A stretch of 64,000 nucleotides of DNA. Origin: Gemmatimonadaceae bacterium (GTDB taxonomy: Bacteria > Gemmatimonadota > Gemmatimonadetes > Gemmatimonadales > Gemmatimonadaceae). The notes beneath the pieces were generated by a model. The model did no database searches. It was not told where the DNA came from and was given only the letters and a program-made list of their open reading frames with translations. This document shows positions 37,388 to 46,155 of the stretch, one piece after another; position 1 is the first letter of the stretch; every line of letters begins with the position of its first letter. The stretch spans positions 1-64,000 of the forward strand of contig JACVCD010000013.1 in assembly GCA_016742275.1 (NCBI GenBank), written 5' to 3'. The position numbers were made by a program, and so were the translations under genes.

Positions 37388-38146
37388 GTGAACCCGGAGA
37401 TCGCTGCGCTACTCACGGTGCAGGATGATGATGCCCGTATACGGGACATCGAAGCCGAAGCGGCCGTGCTGGCACCGCGTCTGGCCCAATTGCAGGCGTC
37501 CACCAAACAGGCGGCCGACGAGATTGCGCGTGGGGAAACGATGCTCGACAAGGAGCTTGGACGAGCGCGAAAGCTCGAAGAAACGCTCACCGAGTATCGA
37601 ACGCGTCTGGAACGATTCTCCGCTGTGCTTGATGCGGCGCACAGCCTGCGTGAGGCGACCGCTGCATCGGCCCAGGTGGAAGCGGCCAAGCGTTCCGTGG
37701 CTGAGACCGAGAGTGAGCTGCTCACGGCGAATCGTCGCGTGCTCGATCAGCGCACGGCGCTTTCGGCACACAAGGAAGTGCACGCGGAGCGTCTGGCTGC
37801 CCAGCAGGAAGTGCAGGCCACTCTCGTCGCGCAGCAGCAGGCCATTGCGTCGCGCCTCGCAGATGCGCGGGCTGTACGTGCGAAATCGGCAGCGCTCATT
37901 GGCGCATCGCTTCTGGCCCGCTACGAACGCGTGAGCACCAAGCGACGCGCGGCAGCCGTATTTGCCTTGCGCGATTTCTGCTGCAGTGCATGCGATACAG
38001 CCATTTCGATGCAACGTCGTCCATTCATGGCATCTGGTCAGCGCATCGAGCCCTGCGAGGATTGCGGCGTGCTGCTGTACCAGCCCATCGCGCCTGAAGC
38101 GTCTGCGGCTGGGCAGGTTGCGTCAGATGGTACATTGCCGGGGTGA
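37388..38146 (+). CDS. Coiled-coil protein with C-terminal zinc ribbon
   Basis: This 252-residue protein has a long helical coiled coil (about residues 15-185, rich in Ala/Glu/Arg heptads) and a C4 zinc ribbon at the end: CSACDTAISMQRR and CEDCGVLLY. This is the CT398-like zf-RING_7 family, whose members may bind nucleic acid or secretion components; no firm function is known. The start is GTG 37388. It overlaps recJ by four bases and lies between dnaG and recJ, as commonly seen. Confidence 0.82.
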   Translation: MNPEIAALLTVQDDDARIRDIEAEAAVLAPRLAQLQASTKQAADEIARGETMLDKELGRARKLEETLTEYRTRLERFSAVLDAAHSLREATAASAQVEAAKRSVAETESELLTANRRVLDQRTALSAHKEVHAERLAAQQEVQATLVAQQQAIASRLADARAVRAKSAALIGASLLARYERVSTKRRAAAVFALRDFCCSACDTAISMQRRPFMASGQRIEPCEDCGVLLYQPIAPEASAAGQVASDGTLPG

Positions 38147-39921
38147 CCGTTTCCTCTACTCCCCGCGGTGCGCGCGCTCAGGCGGGCGACAATCGCACAT
38201 CGACATGGACGCGACCCGACCCACGCTGGGCAGTTGCGGCTGCGCCGGCGTCCGATACTGTGGGGACGTTGGTCCGCGAGCTGTTGCTGCCAGAAGCGGT
38301 GTGTCATCTGTTGGCGGCACGCGGCTTCGGTGAACCGGACGCGGCCAAGCGTTTCCTCCGCCCGCGTCTCGAGATGCTGGAAGCGCCAAATGCGATGCAT
38401 GATGCGTCGCGTGCCGTCGCGCGCATTGCGGATGCTGTGCGGAAGCAGGAAGTGATCTTCGTGCACGGCGATTACGATGTGGACGGTATGGCGTCCACTG
38501 CACTGATGACCCGCGTGTTGCGCGGTCTTGGCGCCGAGCATGTCGTGCCATTTGTGCCCAACCGGTTGACCGACGGATACGACCTCGGATCGGCTGGTGT
38601 CGAAGCGGCGCAGCGTGCGGGCGCGACACTGGTGATCACCTGCGATTGTGGCACGAGCGCACTGTCGCCCGTTGCGGCGTTGATGGCGGCGGGGATCGAT
38701 GTGATCGTCACCGATCATCACCTGCCGGGTGATGCGTTGCCGGCGGCGTATGCCATCTGTAATCCGCGGCATCCGAACTGCGCGCACGGCGACAAGGACC
38801 TTGCCGCTGTTGGTGTGGCCTACAAGCTCGCCCTGGCGCTGTGCGAAGCACTTGGTGCTTCACCCGCGCTGGCACATCGGCAGCTCGATCTTGTCGCATT
38901 GGCCACCATTGCCGATGTCGCACCGCTGCGCGGGGAGAATCGGGTGATGGTGCGCTATGGTCTCAAGCTGCTGGCCGAAACGACGCATCCCGGACTGCGC
39001 GCGTTGATGCGTTCTTCCGGACTCGATGGGAAGACGCTCACCGCCGGTCGTGTCGGGTTTGTACTCGCGCCGCGGCTCAATGCGGCGGGTCGCATTGCCG
39101 ACGCCAAGCTGGGTTTGCAGCTATTGCTCGCCGAACGGGAAGACGAAGCGAATACGATTGCGCGTGAACTCGAAGAGCTGAATCAGTCCCGTCAGGTGCT
39201 TGATCGTGCCGTACTGGACTCGGCGCTTCGGCAGCTGGACGCTCCTGGACAGCATGAGCGCTATGCGCATGTGCTGTGGCAGGAAGGGTGGCACGCCGGT
39301 GTCATTGGCATTGTCGCGTCACGTGTGGTTGAACTCACCGCGCGTCCGGCCGTACTGGTCGCCGTCGATGACGGTATTGGTAAGGGGTCCGGTCGTTCGA
39401 TTGGCGCATTCGACTTGCATGCGGGGCTGTCCGCATGCCGTGAACACTTTCAGCGATTCGGTGGACATCGTGCGGCTGCTGGTCTCACGATGGATGCCGC
39501 GCGTCTGCCCGCATTCGCTGAGCAACTTGATGTGGTAGCACGCGCTGCGCTCAAGGCTGAAGATCTGGTGCCGGAGTTGCGTGTCGATCTCGATCTGCCT
39601 CTCGACGTCGTTGACGACGATCTGGAGAAGATCGTACGCCACTTCGAGCCGTTTGGTATCGGTAACCCGTCGCCGGTGTTTCGTGCACGTGGCGCGCGAT
39701 TGGCTGCGCCACCCAAGCGCGTCGGTGCCGATGGTCTCAAGCTCGCGTTCGATGTCCCGTCCGGTACGCTCGACGGTATTGGCTGGGGATTGGCCGGCAA
39801 GGCTCCCCGTCTCGAAATGGATCGCGCGCACGACGTCGCTTTCAAGATCGAGCGCGATGAGTTTCGCGGTGTGTCGCGGCTGCAGCTTCGGGTCGCCGAC
39901 ATTCAGCCCATGGAGCGCTGA
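38143..39921 (+). CDS. recJ: Single-stranded-DNA-specific exonuclease RecJ
   Basis: RecJ is a 5'-3' single-strand exonuclease used in recombination and mismatch repair. DHH-family motifs: HGDYDVDGMAS, ITCDCGTSA, IVTDHHLPGD, then the DHHA1 domain with GGHRAAAGLTMDAARL, and the C-terminal OB fold (FEPFGIGNPSPVF). The length of 592 residues is normal. Its GTG start overlaps the zinc-ribbon gene stop. Confidence 0.95.
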   Translation: MTVSSTPRGARAQAGDNRTSTWTRPDPRWAVAAAPASDTVGTLVRELLLPEAVCHLLAARGFGEPDAAKRFLRPRLEMLEAPNAMHDASRAVARIADAVRKQEVIFVHGDYDVDGMASTALMTRVLRGLGAEHVVPFVPNRLTDGYDLGSAGVEAAQRAGATLVITCDCGTSALSPVAALMAAGIDVIVTDHHLPGDALPAAYAICNPRHPNCAHGDKDLAAVGVAYKLALALCEALGASPALAHRQLDLVALATIADVAPLRGENRVMVRYGLKLLAETTHPGLRALMRSSGLDGKTLTAGRVGFVLAPRLNAAGRIADAKLGLQLLLAEREDEANTIARELEELNQSRQVLDRAVLDSALRQLDAPGQHERYAHVLWQEGWHAGVIGIVASRVVELTARPAVLVAVDDGIGKGSGRSIGAFDLHAGLSACREHFQRFGGHRAAAGLTMDAARLPAFAEQLDVVARAALKAEDLVPELRVDLDLPLDVVDDDLEKIVRHFEPFGIGNPSPVFRARGARLAAPPKRVGADGLKLAFDVPSGTLDGIGWGLAGKAPRLEMDRAHDVAFKIERDEFRGVSRLQLRVADIQPMER

Positions 39922-39923
39922 GC

Positions 39924-40445
39924 ATGCGCATCATCGCTGGAGCCTGGAAAGGACGACGCATCACGGCGCCACCGGGTGAAACGGTTCGTCCAACAGGAGA
40001 TCGGGTGCGTGAGGCCTGGATGAGCATGGTGCATCCTGTTTTGCCTGATGCGCGTGTCCTAGATCTTTGTGCCGGAAGCGGAGCACTCGGTCTCGAGGCG
40101 CTGTCGCGCGGTGCGGCGACCTGTGACTTCGTCGAACAGTCACTCAAGGTACTGCGTGTGATCGAAGGCAATCTGACCGCGTTGGGCGGTCATGCCGGCG
40201 CACAGGTGCATCGTGATGAGGCCGTGCGATTCGTGCAAGGTCTATCGGCGGGTGCGTACGATGTCGCGTTCGCCGATCCACCGTATGCATCCGGTATTGC
40301 CGAACAGCTGGCCCAGCAGTGGCTCAAGGTGCCGTTTGCCTCGATTTTTGCTGTTGAACACGCAGCGACGGTCACCATGCCGGCGATTGGTGAAACCCGG
40401 CGGTATGGTACTACGGCTCTGACCTTTTTCCGTCTCCCCTCGTGA
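39924..40445 (+). CDS. rsmD: 16S rRNA (guanine-966-N2)-methyltransferase
   Basis: This 173-residue RsmD starts MRIIAGAWKGRRITAPPGETVRPTGDRVREA. It has the SAM loop VLDLCAGSGALGLEALSRGA and catalytic FADPPYASG (D/N-PPY). RsmD acts on assembled 30S subunits. It sits two bases after recJ and overlaps coaD by four bases; an rsmD-coaD pair is very common. Confidence 0.93.
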   Translation: MRIIAGAWKGRRITAPPGETVRPTGDRVREAWMSMVHPVLPDARVLDLCAGSGALGLEALSRGAATCDFVEQSLKVLRVIEGNLTALGGHAGAQVHRDEAVRFVQGLSAGAYDVAFADPPYASGIAEQLAQQWLKVPFASIFAVEHAATVTMPAIGETRRYGTTALTFFRLPS

Positions 40446-41071
40446 CGATGAACGCTTCTGTCGATGCCGACAGCATCCTGTCCGATTCGCATGGCCGCGC
40501 ACCGCTGGTGGCGCTCTATGCCGGATCCTTCGATCCGATCACGCACGGGCACGAAGACATCATCAAACGCACGCTCAAATTTGCTGACCGTTTGATCGTG
40601 GCGGTTGCTCACAATGTGAGCAAGCAGCCGCTGTTCACAGTTGAAGAGCGTATGGGTTTCATTCGTGAAGTCTCCGGCGACGATTCACGTATCGAGATTC
40701 GCTCTTTCCGGGGACTTCTCGTGGACTTTGCGCGCGAGACGGGTGCACGTGTGAACGTGCGTGGATTGCGCGCCGTGGCGGACTTCGAGTACGAGTTCCA
40801 GATCGCGCTCATGAATCGCCACATGCGTCCCGAACTGGAAACCGTGTTCATGACGCCGTCACTCGATACCACGTTCATCAGTTCGAGCATGGTACGGGAA
40901 GTAGCACGATTTGGCGGCGATGTGTCGGGGCTGGTACATCCGTATGTCGCGCAGGCCCTTTTGACCCGTTACGCTGATATGCGGGCGCGTGGCGAAATTC
41001 CGCCACTGCCGCAGGTACAGGCGCAGCCGCAGGTGTTGTCGCCGTCAACGAGTTCGGAGTCTGCTTCATGA
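40442..41071 (+). CDS. coaD: Phosphopantetheine adenylyltransferase
   Basis: CoaD forms dephospho-CoA from 4'-phosphopantetheine and [21 protein letters not shown] contains the nucleotidyl-transferase Hx[22 protein letters not shown] and [23 protein letters not shown] complete the fold. At 209 residues it is longer than the usual 160 because of about 22 extra N-terminal and 25 Pro/Gln-rich C-terminal residues. GTG 40442 overlaps rsmD; ATG 40448 is an alternative. Confidence 0.93.
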   Translation: MTMNASVDADSILSDSHGRAPLVALYAGSFDPITHGHEDIIKRTLKFADRLIVAVAHNVSKQPLFTVEERMGFIREVSGDDSRIEIRSFRGLLVDFARETGARVNVRGLRAVADFEYEFQIALMNRHMRPELETVFMTPSLDTTFISSSMVREVARFGGDVSGLVHPYVAQALLTRYADMRARGEIPPLPQVQAQPQVLSPSTSSESAS

Positions 41072-42087
41072 GTGCTGCAGCAACCGCGTTTCTTGAATCA
41101 CTGCATGCGCGGGCGTCTCAAACGCCGCGCACGATTCTTTTCCCGGAGGCCACTGACCCGCGCACTGTGCAGGCGGTGTTGCGTCTGGCAAAACGCGGTT
41201 CGGTGAAGCCGGTCCTCGTGCGCCGGAGTGATGCGCCGACAGGTGTGGTGCCAACGTCCGGCGAAATCATCGATCCGCTGCTCGATCCACGAATCGATCG
41301 TGTCATTGCGCACCTGTTGGAGCGCCGCGGCAGCAAAGGGCTGACCCGCGAAGACGCGGAACGTCTGGCCCGCGACCCGCTCTATTTCGCCGACAGTCTG
41401 GTGGCGCTTGGCGAAGCCGATGGGTGTGTCGCCGGCGCCGTGCACACTACCGCCGATGTGTTGCGCGCCGCCATCTGGACCATTGGCACAGCACCGGGCG
41501 TGCGTACGGTGTCCTCGTCGTTTTACTTGCTGGTCCCGCCGTTTCGTGGCGACCAACCCGAGGTGCTGACCTTCACCGACTGCGCCGTGGTGCCGGATCC
41601 CAGCGCACGCCAACTGGCCGATATTGCGCTGGCCGCGGCAACGGCTCGTCGGCGCATTGTCGGAGACGAGCCGCGAGTGGCGTTCCTGTCGTACAGCTCC
41701 ATGGGGAGCGCTGATGGACCGTCCGTGAGCAAGGTTCGGGAGGCGTTGGCCATCGTGCGCGAAACGGAGCCGGGGCTCGTAGTATCTGGCGAATTGCAGG
41801 CCGATGCGGCACTGATTCCGGAGATCGCCCGCCGGAAGGCGGGCGGAGAGGCCGCGGCCGGGGTGGCGAATGTGCTGGTGTTCCCCTCGCTGGACGCCGG
41901 CAACATCGCCTACAAGCTTACCCAGCGCCTGGCCCATGGGACGGCCATTGGTCCCATCCTTCAGGGGCTGGCCCGTCCCTGCAGTGACTTGTCACGAGGG
42001 GCAACGGCTGACGACATTGTACATGTGGCGGCGATTACGGCTCTCCAGGCAGGGGAGCCGGGCGCCCTTGTGACACCCGCACCCTGA
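41068..42087 (+). CDS. pta: Phosphate acetyltransferase
   Basis: This enzyme exchanges acetyl-CoA and acetyl phosphate. Family signatures: [106 protein letters not shown] and [17 protein letters not shown]. At 339 residues it is the short single-domain Pta. No acetate kinase gene is in the window. A phosphate butyryltransferase is less likely given the match to Pta. Confidence 0.9.
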   Translation: MSAAATAFLESLHARASQTPRTILFPEATDPRTVQAVLRLAKRGSVKPVLVRRSDAPTGVVPTSGEIIDPLLDPRIDRVIAHLLERRGSKGLTREDAERLARDPLYFADSLVALGEADGCVAGAVHTTADVLRAAIWTIGTAPGVRTVSSSFYLLVPPFRGDQPEVLTFTDCAVVPDPSARQLADIALAAATARRRIVGDEPRVAFLSYSSMGSADGPSVSKVREALAIVRETEPGLVVSGELQADAALIPEIARRKAGGEAAAGVANVLVFPSLDAGNIAYKLTQRLAHGTAIGPILQGLARPCSDLSRGATADDIVHVAAITALQAGEPGALVTPAP

Positions 42088-42094
42088 GTCTCGT

Positions 42095-42427
42095 ATGAGC
42101 TTCTCGCTCGAACGCACAGATGACGTGACGATTGTGACCGTCCAGGGCCAACTGGTCGTGACCAATCGGCAGGAATTCAAGCAGGCCATTCTGGATGCGG
42201 TGGAGCAGGGAAGTACCACGGTGGTGATCGACTTTACCGACGCCAGTTACATCGACAGTTCAGGACTTGGTGCATTGGTGTCCTTGAGTCGTCGACTGCG
42301 TGATGCGGGGGGAGATCTGCGATTGGTCGGTTTGAGCGACGAGTTGCGCACCCTGTTCGAGCTCACACGTCTCGACGCGCTGTTCCCGCTTTTTGCCACG
42401 CGCGCTGACGCGCTGGCCGGCCGCTGA
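42095..42427 (+). CDS. STAS-domain anti-anti-sigma factor
   Basis: This 110-residue SpoIIAA/RsbV-type protein has DFTDASYIDSSGLGALVSLSRRLRDAGGDLRLVGLSDELRTLFELTRLD, the classic STAS core. In the family the phosphorylated Ser lies in the D-S-S-G-L motif (Ser 55 or 56 here). Dephosphorylated, it should bind and sequester the anti-sigma kinase encoded next. It starts 8 bases after pta and heads the partner-switching trio. Confidence 0.92.
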   Translation: MSFSLERTDDVTIVTVQGQLVVTNRQEFKQAILDAVEQGSTTVVIDFTDASYIDSSGLGALVSLSRRLRDAGGDLRLVGLSDELRTLFELTRLDALFPLFATRADALAGR

Positions 42428-42432
42428 GTCCC

Positions 42433-42927
42433 GTGGCTGCACGCGCCGCCAGATCCGCCGGCGCTTCACCCAGCGCGAAACCGACCGCGGCGGCATCACC
42501 TTGTACCGTGGTCGCTCGTGATTGGCGACTGGCCAGTGATGTGCAGCGCATCGAACCGGTGGTCGCCGATATCATTGCACTCTGTCGTGCGGCAGGGTTT
42601 TCTCAGCGACACTGCGGACTGAACGTGCCGGTGGCTGTAACGGAAGCCATCACCAATGCGATGTTGCGCGGCAACGCCTGTGATGAAGCACTGCTGGTGG
42701 ATGTGACCGTTGAAGTCAGCATTGAGCAGTTGGTGGTGGAAGTGTGTGACCAAGGATGCGGATTCGATCTCGCGGCGGTGCAGCAATCGCCCGATGACGA
42801 AGATTGGTTCGAGCGCGAAGACGGGCGTGGCGTCTTCCTCATGCGGTCTCTGATGGATCGCGTCGAGAACGACAAGCGCCCCGGTACCGGCGAGCATCGT
42901 CTGCGCCTGGTTCTGTATCGTACATGA
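42433..42927 (+). CDS. RsbW/SpoIIAB-type anti-sigma serine kinase
   Basis: This 164-residue GHKL-fold protein has an N box (VAVTEAITNAMLRGNA), a G1 box (EVCDQGCGFD) and a G2 box (GRGVFLMRSLMDRVEN). It should phosphorylate the upstream STAS protein and bind a partner (a sigma factor or another switch protein) not found in this window. The start is GTG; about 30 N-terminal residues are Ala/Ser/Pro-rich. It overlaps the phosphatase gene by four bases. Confidence 0.88.
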   Translation: MAARAARSAGASPSAKPTAAASPCTVVARDWRLASDVQRIEPVVADIIALCRAAGFSQRHCGLNVPVAVTEAITNAMLRGNACDEALLVDVTVEVSIEQLVVEVCDQGCGFDLAAVQQSPDDEDWFEREDGRGVFLMRSLMDRVENDKRPGTGEHRLRLVLYRT

Positions 42928-44558
42928 GTGAAGTCGCTGCCCTCCTGGCCGCGTTTCACGAGGCCACCGGGAGACAGGCGGCACTCTGGGAACGACGCGA
43001 AGCTCAACCTCTCCCCGTGTTGCTCGGCGCAACCGGTGAGGATTTTGCAGCGCGCACCGAAACCGGTGTGGGTGCCTGGGATGTTGCGAGCTGGGCACGT
43101 GGCCAGGATCTGCAGGCACAGCTGGTGCACACCGGTGAGAGTGTGGGCTGGCTCATCGTGGAGCCGGGACCTGATCCCGATGCCGACCAGTTCCTGGGCC
43201 GCCTTGTGCCACTGTTGCGTCGCCTCGCGCATGAGCGTGATGGGGCGACGCGTGAACTCGTCGAGCGCTACGAGGAGATCAATCTTCTCTACGCCATCGG
43301 TGAACTGCTTGGGGGCACGACCTCAGTCGAGAGCGTTGCCGACACCCTGCTTGGCGAACTCGCGGCCACGGTTGGTGCGCGTCGTGCCGTGTTTCTGCAA
43401 ACGAATCGCAGCACGCAGACTCTGGTGCCCATTGCCACGCTTGGGCTGGGGGATGTGAATTACGAGCCCGTGCCATTCGATCGGGTGGAGCACATTGCGG
43501 TGCGAGCCTATCGCTCAGGTGGTGCGTGCACAGTGGATGGACCGGGAGCGCCCGACGCAGACCCGGTACTTTCGCTGCGCAATGCGCCACTCATGGCGGT
43601 GGCCATTACACGTCCCAGTACGGGTCTTGGCATTACCGGAACCTTTGCGGTGCCATCGCGCCGCGGTGCTGATGGTGTTGCGGTGCCACTTGGTGTGCTG
43701 GTGCTTGGTGGTCGTGAAGGTGGCAATCCGTTCTCTGCTGGCGATCGAAAGCTCGTGGCAGCGGTAAGCACGCAGATTGGTACCGCGATGCACAACGCCA
43801 CGCTGGTGCGCGCTGCGGTCGAGCGTCAGCAGTTCAAGCGTGAGATGCAGCTCGCGCATGAGCTGCAGCTCAAGTTGTTGCCGAGTCCGCAGGTGGTGCA
43901 GCCGGAAGCTCGTGCTGCCGCGCGTGTTGTTCCGGCCGAGAGTGTGGGTGGTGACTTCTTCCTGCTCGCGAGACTTGATCGCGATCGGACGGGTGTACTG
44001 ATCGGCGATGTATCCGGGCATGGCTATCAGTCGGCGCTCGTCATGGCGCTCGCACTGAGCGCTGCAGCCATTCACGTGCAAGCGGCGTTTGATCCGAGCA
44101 TCGCAGTGGAAGCAGTGCAGCGCTCATTGCGTGACGAACTCATGTCCACCGAAATGTCGATCTCGATGTGCTATGCGGTGATCGACAGTCGTGCGGGAGA
44201 ACTGCGCTACGCCAATGCCGGGCACCCTCACGCATTTCGTGTGACGGCTGCCGGTGAAGTCACGCGTCTTGGCGCTGTTGCACCGCCGATCGGATTCAGT
44301 GAAGACCCGGTGGAGGAATGTGTGGTGCGCTGGCGTACTGGCGACCGGCTCGTGTTCTTCACGGATGGTGTAGTCGACGCACGTGATGCGAGCGACAAGC
44401 GCCTGGGTGAAAGTGCGGTGTTGCAGATGCTCGCCAATGCATCGCCTGACGCCACACCGGATGACGTGCTCGAGGAGATCTTCGCGCAGGCCAAGAATCA
44501 TGTTGGGCGCGCACCGCTGCTGGATGACTGGACAGTTGTGGTGGTGGACAGACCATGA
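42924..44558 (+). CDS. GAF-domain SpoIIE/RsbU-type PP2C phosphatase
   Basis: This 544-residue protein is the likely input of the switch. An N-terminal unknown region is followed by a GAF-like sensor (about residues 125-300: LLYAIGELLGGTTSVESVADTLL and on), a short coiled linker and a PP2C core: RVVPAESVGGDFF, IGDVSGHGYQSALVM, LRYANAGHPHAF, LVFFTDGVVDARD and DDWTVVVV. The Asp residues are the metal ligands. It should dephosphorylate the STAS protein in response to an unknown ligand. There are no membrane segments, so it acts in the cytoplasm. Confidence 0.9.
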   Translation: MSEVAALLAAFHEATGRQAALWERREAQPLPVLLGATGEDFAARTETGVGAWDVASWARGQDLQAQLVHTGESVGWLIVEPGPDPDADQFLGRLVPLLRRLAHERDGATRELVERYEEINLLYAIGELLGGTTSVESVADTLLGELAATVGARRAVFLQTNRSTQTLVPIATLGLGDVNYEPVPFDRVEHIAVRAYRSGGACTVDGPGAPDADPVLSLRNAPLMAVAITRPSTGLGITGTFAVPSRRGADGVAVPLGVLVLGGREGGNPFSAGDRKLVAAVSTQIGTAMHNATLVRAAVERQQFKREMQLAHELQLKLLPSPQVVQPEARAAARVVPAESVGGDFFLLARLDRDRTGVLIGDVSGHGYQSALVMALALSAAAIHVQAAFDPSIAVEAVQRSLRDELMSTEMSISMCYAVIDSRAGELRYANAGHPHAFRVTAAGEVTRLGAVAPPIGFSEDPVEECVVRWRTGDRLVFFTDGVVDARDASDKRLGESAVLQMLANASPDATPDDVLEEIFAQAKNHVGRAPLLDDWTVVVVDRP

Positions 44559-45418
44559 GTCGTGGCCGCGATCAGGGTAACGCACGCGCGTTGCCGCCCG
44601 CCCGCAAGCGTTTTGGTCAGCACTTTCTGCGTGATACGCGTGTGCTTGCCGATATCGCCGATGCATTGGGCGATGTGCGCGAACGCACGATTGTTGAAAT
44701 CGGACCAGGGCGTGGTGCGTTAACTGACCTGCTGGTTGAGCGAGCGGGTCGGGTGGTAGCTGTTGAAGTGGATCGCGATCTGGTGCAGCACTTGCGCGCA
44801 CGCTACGCCGGGCGAAGCAACGTGGAGATCATCGAGGCCGATGTTCTCACGCAGTCGCTCGCGCAGTTGGCGGGCGGTCCGTATGTGTTGGCTGGCAACG
44901 TTCCGTACTACATCACCACACCGATCATCTTTCACGCACTCGAATTGCCGCGCCCGGACGTGGCGGTGTATCTCGTGCAGAAAGAAGTCGCCGAACGCAT
45001 GGCTGCGCCTCCAGGCGACAAGACCTACGGCGCGCTGAGCGTGAATTTGCAATCGGTGGTGGATGTGTCGATGCTGCGACGTGTACCACCAAGCGCGTTC
45101 AATCCGCCGCCAGCCGTTGACAGTGCCGTCGTGCGCGTGACACCGCGTGCAGCGGCAGAAATTGAGCCTGAACTCGAAAAGCGCTTTCGTCGCTTTGTGC
45201 TCGCAGCCTTTGGGCTTCGTCGCAAGCAATTGGTGCGTGTCATTCGCACCATCGCGCATCTCGATGCGGAACGCGCGCACGCGCTCGTTGCATCGTGCGG
45301 CCTTTCACCGGAAGCGCGACCGGAGACCCTATCTCCAGCGCAGTTCGCCGTATTGGTTCGCGCACTCGGCAATGTGCCGTTGACTCAGGCACCGTCCGAG
45401 GAGCAGGGCGAAGCGTAG
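44555..45418 (+). CDS. rsmA: 16S rRNA (adenine-1518/1519) dimethyltransferase RsmA/KsgA
   Basis: RsmA dimethylates A1518 and A1519 in the 30S 3' end. RKRFGQHFLRDTRVL, the SAM loop VEIGPGRGALTDLL, NVPYYITTPI (the NLPY-type catalytic motif, with NVPY here) and NPPPAVDSAVVRVTP are all in place. The length of 287 residues is normal. Its ATG overlaps the phosphatase stop, so it is coupled to the signalling trio. It is convergent with rex, leaving 14 bases between stops. Confidence 0.94.
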   Translation: MSRGRDQGNARALPPARKRFGQHFLRDTRVLADIADALGDVRERTIVEIGPGRGALTDLLVERAGRVVAVEVDRDLVQHLRARYAGRSNVEIIEADVLTQSLAQLAGGPYVLAGNVPYYITTPIIFHALELPRPDVAVYLVQKEVAERMAAPPGDKTYGALSVNLQSVVDVSMLRRVPPSAFNPPPAVDSAVVRVTPRAAAEIEPELEKRFRRFVLAAFGLRRKQLVRVIRTIAHLDAERAHALVASCGLSPEARPETLSPAQFAVLVRALGNVPLTQAPSEEQGEA

Positions 45419-45432
45419 ACTGCGTAGGCCTC

Positions 45433-46077
45433 TTAGGCCGCGCCCTGACTGAAGTCGTTGCCGTTGGTCAGAGCAAACGACAGGCCTTCGAGCTCCATCG
45501 CCATGTTCACCGACTTGAGCGATACATGCGGTGGCACTGTGATCTGTGCCGGAGCGAAGTTGAGGATGGCGCGAATGCCGGACTCGACCAGCATGTCCAC
45601 CACGGCCTGCGCGTTCTCCGACGGAATGGCGAGCACGGCGATAGACGCTTCTTCACGGGCCACATCGCGCGGCAACTCATCCATGGCGCGCACAATGGCC
45701 TCGCCCCACGGCTGACCCACTTTGCGCGCATCGTTGTCGTAAACGCCGACAATGGTGAAGCCGCGCTGACGGAACCCACGATAGTTGGCGAGCGCTGCAC
45801 CGATCTTGCCGGCGCCAACAATGATGACCTTCCACTCGCGCTCGAGTCCGAGGATCTCGCGCAGATGTGTAGTGAGTTCGCGGACGGGATAGCCGAGTCC
45901 GCGTTTGCCGAAGGAGCCGAAGAACGAAAGGTCCTTCCGGACCTGGGCGGGCGTGGTACCGCACAGGTGGGCCAGCTCGTCGCTGGAGGCAGTCTGTTGT
46001 CCGCGCGTATCGAGGTCCTCCAGATACCGGAGGTACATCGACAGTCGGCGGACGGTTGAGTCGGCGATTCGCTTCAC
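45433..46077 (-). CDS. rex: Redox-sensing transcriptional repressor Rex
   Basis: Rex senses the NADH/NAD ratio and releases DNA when NADH is high. The winged helix is KRIADSTVRRLSMYLRYLEDLDTRG, then ELAHLCGTTPAQVRKDLSFFGSFGKRGLGYPV, and the Rossmann domain has VIIVGAGKIGAALANY. GTG at 46077 gives 214 residues and the standard family N-terminus; further upstream the frame runs through a Rex operator and non-homologous sequence. It is encoded opposite to its neighbours and probably represses itself. Confidence 0.94.
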   Translation of the reverse strand: MKRIADSTVRRLSMYLRYLEDLDTRGQQTASSDELAHLCGTTPAQVRKDLSFFGSFGKRGLGYPVRELTTHLREILGLEREWKVIIVGAGKIGAALANYRGFRQRGFTIVGVYDNDARKVGQPWGEAIVRAMDELPRDVAREEASIAVLAIPSENAQAVVDMLVESGIRAILNFAPAQITVPPHVSLKSVNMAMELEGLSFALTNGNDFSQGAA

Positions 46078-46088
46078 GATGACTTGGC

Positions 46089-46106
46089 TTGTGAAATACT
46101 TCACAA
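46089..46106 (-). promoter_or_regulatory. Rex operator over the rex transcription start
   Basis: TTGTGAAATACTTCACAA matches the consensus Rex site TTGTGAA-N4-TTCACAA without mismatch. On the minus strand TAACTT (46106-46111) is a likely -10, so the operator covers the start site and early leader 12 bases before the rex GTG. Confidence 0.8.
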
Positions 46107-46155
46107 AGTTAGGCCAATCGGCCGCGCAATTCCAGCCGTCAGAGTATCTTGCGGG

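Noticed and set aside
45419-45432. Terminator between rsmA and rex
   Set aside because: Only a short GGCC repeat lies around the two convergent stops, too weak to call.
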